Part shown: positions 61,407-64,000 of the stretch, piece after piece
Position numbering within the stretch: position 1 is the first letter of the stretch
Layout of the letters: every line of letters begins with the position of its first letter
Assembly (NCBI RefSeq): GCF_030817015.1
Contig: NZ_JAUSYS010000001.1
Coordinates: forward strand, 1,240,001-1,304,000
Direction: 5' to 3'
Length of the DNA: 64,000 bases
Origin: Arthrobacter sp. V1I7
GTDB lineage: Bacteria > Actinomycetota > Actinomycetes > Actinomycetales > Micrococcaceae
The notes under the pieces: generated by a model
Told to the model about the DNA's origin: nothing
Databases searched by the model: none
What the model saw: the letters and a program-made list of their open reading frames with translations, nothing else
Position numbers and translations under genes: made by a program

Positions 61407-63248
61407 ATGATAGGTAATATTTTGCGTTTCAAGACTGCAGTTGCACTAGTGCTGCTCGGCCTCCTGACACTGCTGGCGGGAATCGGCCAGAAGACATTCT
61501 GGGCTCCGGCCGAGACCGTCACGGCTACCGCCCCCACTGACGCCGCCGCCGCGCCGCTGACCGTTTTCGACGAGAAGCTGCGCACGCTGGAGGGCGGCAC
61601 GGTCAAGATCAACGTCAAGGGCGAGGGCAGCTTCCTGCTGGCCGCCGGCCGGCCGGACGACGTCGACGCGTGGGTCGGGGCGACGGCCCACAACACCGTT
61701 TCCGGAGTGTCCGACGACGGCAAGGCACTGCAGCTCACGCATACCGACGGTGAGGCCACCGCGCCCTCGCCCGCCGGTTCCGACCTGTGGGTCACCACCG
61801 AGAACGCCAGCGGCGAACTGAACTACTCGTGGACGCCGCCCGCGGACGGCGACTGGTCGCTTCTGCTCGCGACGGACGGCACCAAGCCGGCCCCCGCGTC
61901 GATCACCATGACGTTCCCGAATGACACTTCGACACCGTGGGCCATCCCGTTCATTGTGCTCGGCTGCCTGCTGATCATTGCCGGTGGCGCGCTGCTGGTC
62001 CTGAAGCCCAAGCCCGGCGCCGGCAACGGCAGGGGCGGTTTACTGGGCAGCATGTTCGGTCGCCGCCGGGGGGCCAAGGCGGCCGCACGCCCCGCAGCCG
62101 CCGGGGATACAACCGGCGCCGGCACAACGTCCGGCGTTCCGGCAGCCAAGCCGGCGAATCCGGCCGAAAACAGCCTTGCCGCGTGGCGCACTGCGGGACA
62201 CCGACTGCGCCGGTCCGGCGCGGTCGTGGCAGTGCTGGCGGCTACCGCCCTCGCCGGTACCGGCGTGGCCGCCCACGCCAGCCAGACCCCGGCGCCGGCC
62301 CCCGGCACCCCGACGAGTGCCGCAGCCGCCGCGACCCCGCCGGCCGCGGCCGAGCCCGCCCCCGAGGCCCCGGTCCTTATCGATGCGCAGTTCCGCCGGA
62401 TCCTGGAACAGGTTGCCGGTGCCGTCGATGCCGGCGACGCGGCGAAGGATGCCTCCAAGCTCGACCCGCGCGTGGCGCAGGCGGAGCTCGAAGTCCGCAC
62501 GCAGAACTACAAGATCCGTTCCCAGGTCGGCGCCTATGAGGCCCGGATGCCCGTGCGGGCCACCAAGCTCCTGACCACTGTCGTCACCAAGAAGCGCAGC
62601 TGGCCGCGCTCGGTCCTGGCCGTGACGCAGGGTGAGGGCAATGTCGTCCCGCAGCTGCTCAGTTTGACCCAGGCGTCACCGCGCGAGAACTACAAGCTCG
62701 TTGCCACCACGCCGCTGCAGCCGGGCACCACGTTCCCGTCCATCCCTCGGGACGGCACCGAGACGCTCGCACCCGCCGACAAGACGGGGCTCCTCTACAG
62801 CGGTGAGGAAGCACTCGCCGGCCTGGGCGACCGGCTGACCAATGCCGAATCTCCGTTCAAGGACAGGCTCGTGGAGGGACAGTCCTCCCCGTACATCGCG
62901 GACACGCTCGCCTACCAGGCGGACGTGGTCAACTCCGGCGTCAACGGCACCTTCGCCTTCACCCACAAGGTGGTGCCGGAAAGCATCGTCGTGTTCCGCG
63001 CCGCCGACGGCGGGGCCCTGGTCCTGGGGCGGCTGAACTTCTCGTTCGACGGCACGCCCAAGGCGGCCGGAGACAAGCTGACCATCGGCGACGACGCGGC
63101 GGCCATAGCGGGCGGCAAGGAAACGAGCACCGGCATGGTGCTCAACTTCGCCGAGTCCATGGCCGTCTACGTTCCGCCGGCCGGGTCCACCGATCCGATG
63201 AAACTCGTCGCCGCCACCCGCGGCCTGGTCGGGGCAGGCTTCAAGTAA
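61407..63248 (+). CDS. large two-helix membrane protein of unknown function (DUF8094-like)
   Basis: A 613-residue protein (627 from an ATG 14 codons earlier). Layout: membrane helix at about 9-25 (TAVALVLLGLLTLLAGIGQ), an external beta-rich domain to about 180, a second helix (FIVLGCLLIIAGGALLVLKP), a basic/Ala-Pro-rich region, a third helix (VVAVLAATALAGTGVAAHAS) and a second external domain of about 300 residues. Homologues in Arthrobacter are sometimes called glycosyltransferase, but no transferase motif is visible. A hairpin follows. Confidence 0.75.
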   Translation: MIGNILRFKTAVALVLLGLLTLLAGIGQKTFWAPAETVTATAPTDAAAAPLTVFDEKLRTLEGGTVKINVKGEGSFLLAAGRPDDVDAWVGATAHNTVSGVSDDGKALQLTHTDGEATAPSPAGSDLWVTTENASGELNYSWTPPADGDWSLLLATDGTKPAPASITMTFPNDTSTPWAIPFIVLGCLLIIAGGALLVLKPKPGAGNGRGGLLGSMFGRRRGAKAAARPAAAGDTTGAGTTSGVPAAKPANPAENSLAAWRTAGHRLRRSGAVVAVLAATALAGTGVAAHASQTPAPAPGTPTSAAAAATPPAAAEPAPEAPVLIDAQFRRILEQVAGAVDAGDAAKDASKLDPRVAQAELEVRTQNYKIRSQVGAYEARMPVRATKLLTTVVTKKRSWPRSVLAVTQGEGNVVPQLLSLTQASPRENYKLVATTPLQPGTTFPSIPRDGTETLAPADKTGLLYSGEEALAGLGDRLTNAESPFKDRLVEGQSSPYIADTLAYQADVVNSGVNGTFAFTHKVVPESIVVFRAADGGALVLGRLNFSFDGTPKAAGDKLTIGDDAAAIAGGKETSTGMVLNFAESMAVYVPPAGSTDPMKLVAATRGLVGAGFK

Positions 63249-63264
63249 CTCCAGCAACAGCTAA

Positions 63265-63310
63265 ACAGCGGCCCGGCCGCAGCGGTTCCGCCGCTGCCGC
63301 CGGGCTGTTG
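63265..63310 (+). terminator. GC-rich hairpin after the large membrane protein
   Basis: Interrupted complementary arms (AACAGC-GCCCGGC and GCAGCGG against CCGCTGC, GCCGGGC, TGTT) form a long stem 17 bases after the stop. It lacks a U-run. Confidence 0.5.
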
Positions 63311-63374
63311 GCTTTCGGCCGGTATCGCCCATTGCGGTGGTACCGGGCCGGGCCGCAATGGTTAGAGTGGAGCT

Positions 63375-64000
63375 ATGACTTCGCCAGCTTCCCGCCCGGT
63401 CCCGCCAACTGCCGCCAATCCGCTTAACCTGCGGGGCGCCGTCGACCTCTCTTCACTGAAGCAACGGCCCCCGGCGCCGTCCGCCGCTCCCGCCGGGCCT
63501 GGCGCTCCGGCCCCTGGTGCCCCGGCCCCGGGGGCCGGCGGCGCGGAGTATCCGGTCCACCCGCTGCGGGTCGACGTCACCGAGGCCAACTTCCAGGAAC
63601 TCGTAGAGCTCTCCGCCCAGGTTCCCGTGGTCATCGCACTCTGGGCCGCCTACTCGCCGGGATCCGGCCAGCTCGTGGACGGCCTGGCGGAGATCGTGGA
63701 CAGCTACGCCGGCCGGCTGGTGCTCGGCGCCGCGGACATCGACGCCTTCCCGCAGCTTGCCCAGGCCTTCCAGGTGCAGGCCGTCCCGACCGCCGTCGCC
63801 GTGCTCAAGGGCCAGCCGGTGCCCCTGTTCCAGGGCGGCGCCGAGGAGCAACAGATCCGCAGCCTGCTCGATGAACTGCTCAAGGTTGCCGCCGCCAACG
63901 GCGTGACCGGGCGGATCGGCGGAAGCGGGCCGGGGGCGGACGAGGCTGAGGCTCCGCCGCTGCCACCGCTGCACCAGAAGGCTTTCGACGCCATTGAATC
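63375..64000 (+). CDS. YbbN-like co-chaperone with thioredoxin fold (3' end missing)
   Basis: Open to the end of the window (208 residues visible). A Pro/Ala/Gly-rich N-terminus (about 30-60) leads to a thioredoxin-fold domain: VDVTEANFQELVELSAQVPV, ALWAAYSPGSGQLVDGLAEI, VPTAVAVLKGQPVPLFQGG. The site where thioredoxins have CxxC reads SPGSG, so it lacks redox cysteines, as in YbbN-type tetratricopeptide co-chaperones. The TPR part would lie beyond the window. Confidence 0.85.
   Translation, partial: MTSPASRPVPPTAANPLNLRGAVDLSSLKQRPPAPSAAPAGPGAPAPGAPAPGAGGAEYPVHPLRVDVTEANFQELVELSAQVPVVIALWAAYSPGSGQLVDGLAEIVDSYAGRLVLGAADIDAFPQLAQAFQVQAVPTAVAVLKGQPVPLFQGGAEEQQIRSLLDELLKVAAANGVTGRIGGSGPGADEAEAPPLPPLHQKAFDAIE

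Overview
The window is high-GC DNA of the kind found in Micrococcaceae (Arthrobacter/Pseudarthrobacter-like actinobacteria). Support for this comes from the gene order of the F1Fo ATP synthase operon followed by a DUF2550 gene, the archaeal/actinobacterial mismatch nuclease NucS, frequent GTG/TTG starts, LacI/ROK-dominated sugar regulation and IS110/IS256 elements. This is inferred from family content; no rRNA gene is present.

Layout. 1-8.2 kb: ATP synthase operon (AtpI-like, AtpZ-like, atpBEFHAGDC) and a DUF2550 membrane protein. 8.2-12.1 kb: a translationally coupled pair, a membrane-anchored alpha/beta hydrolase and a large rhomboid-like/lysyl-phosphatidylglycerol-synthase-like protein. 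12.1-18 kb: a minisatellite, a cold shock gene, then a xylose block (xylA, xylB, decayed xylH, ROK regulator) beside an alditol-oxidase remnant. 18-23 kb: insertion-sequence cluster (decayed IS110, IS256, apparently intact IS110 with an HTH tail, resolvase remnant). 23-31 kb: prpF-tctC-tctAB-usp operon with a divergent LysR gene, plus an MFS exporter. 31-34.4 kb: a TPR protein and a zone of broken genes. 34.7-43.2 kb: levanase, LacI regulator, fructose-type ABC transporter and fructokinase, tied together by a shared operator-like palindrome. 43.4-56.8 kb: an Amadori/opine-type catabolic island with two LacI regulators, two amino-acid-type ABC transporters, a Gfo/Idh/MocA dehydrogenase, a FAD oxidase, a PfkB kinase and a SIS-domain deglycase-like protein. 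57.9-64 kb: housekeeping genes (nucS, small zinc protein, hydrolase, AI-2E family transporter, large membrane protein of unknown function, start of a YbbN-like thioredoxin-fold protein).

How the genes work together. The levanase would cut extracellular levan or inulin to fructose, the adjacent ABC transporter import it, and the PfkB kinase phosphorylate it, all under one LacI regulator. The 44-57 kb island looks built to import fructosyl-amino acids or related opines and break them either oxidatively (FAD oxidase) or by phosphorylation and deglycation (PfkB kinase plus FrlB-like SIS protein). Its two ABC transporters are duplicates whose permease and ATPase DNA is almost identical while their binding proteins, regulators and operators differ, which suggests recent gene conversion on an older duplication.

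Limits: all assignments are from reading the sequence and family knowledge; no database search was run. Substrate assignments for the transporters, kinases and oxidase are inference.
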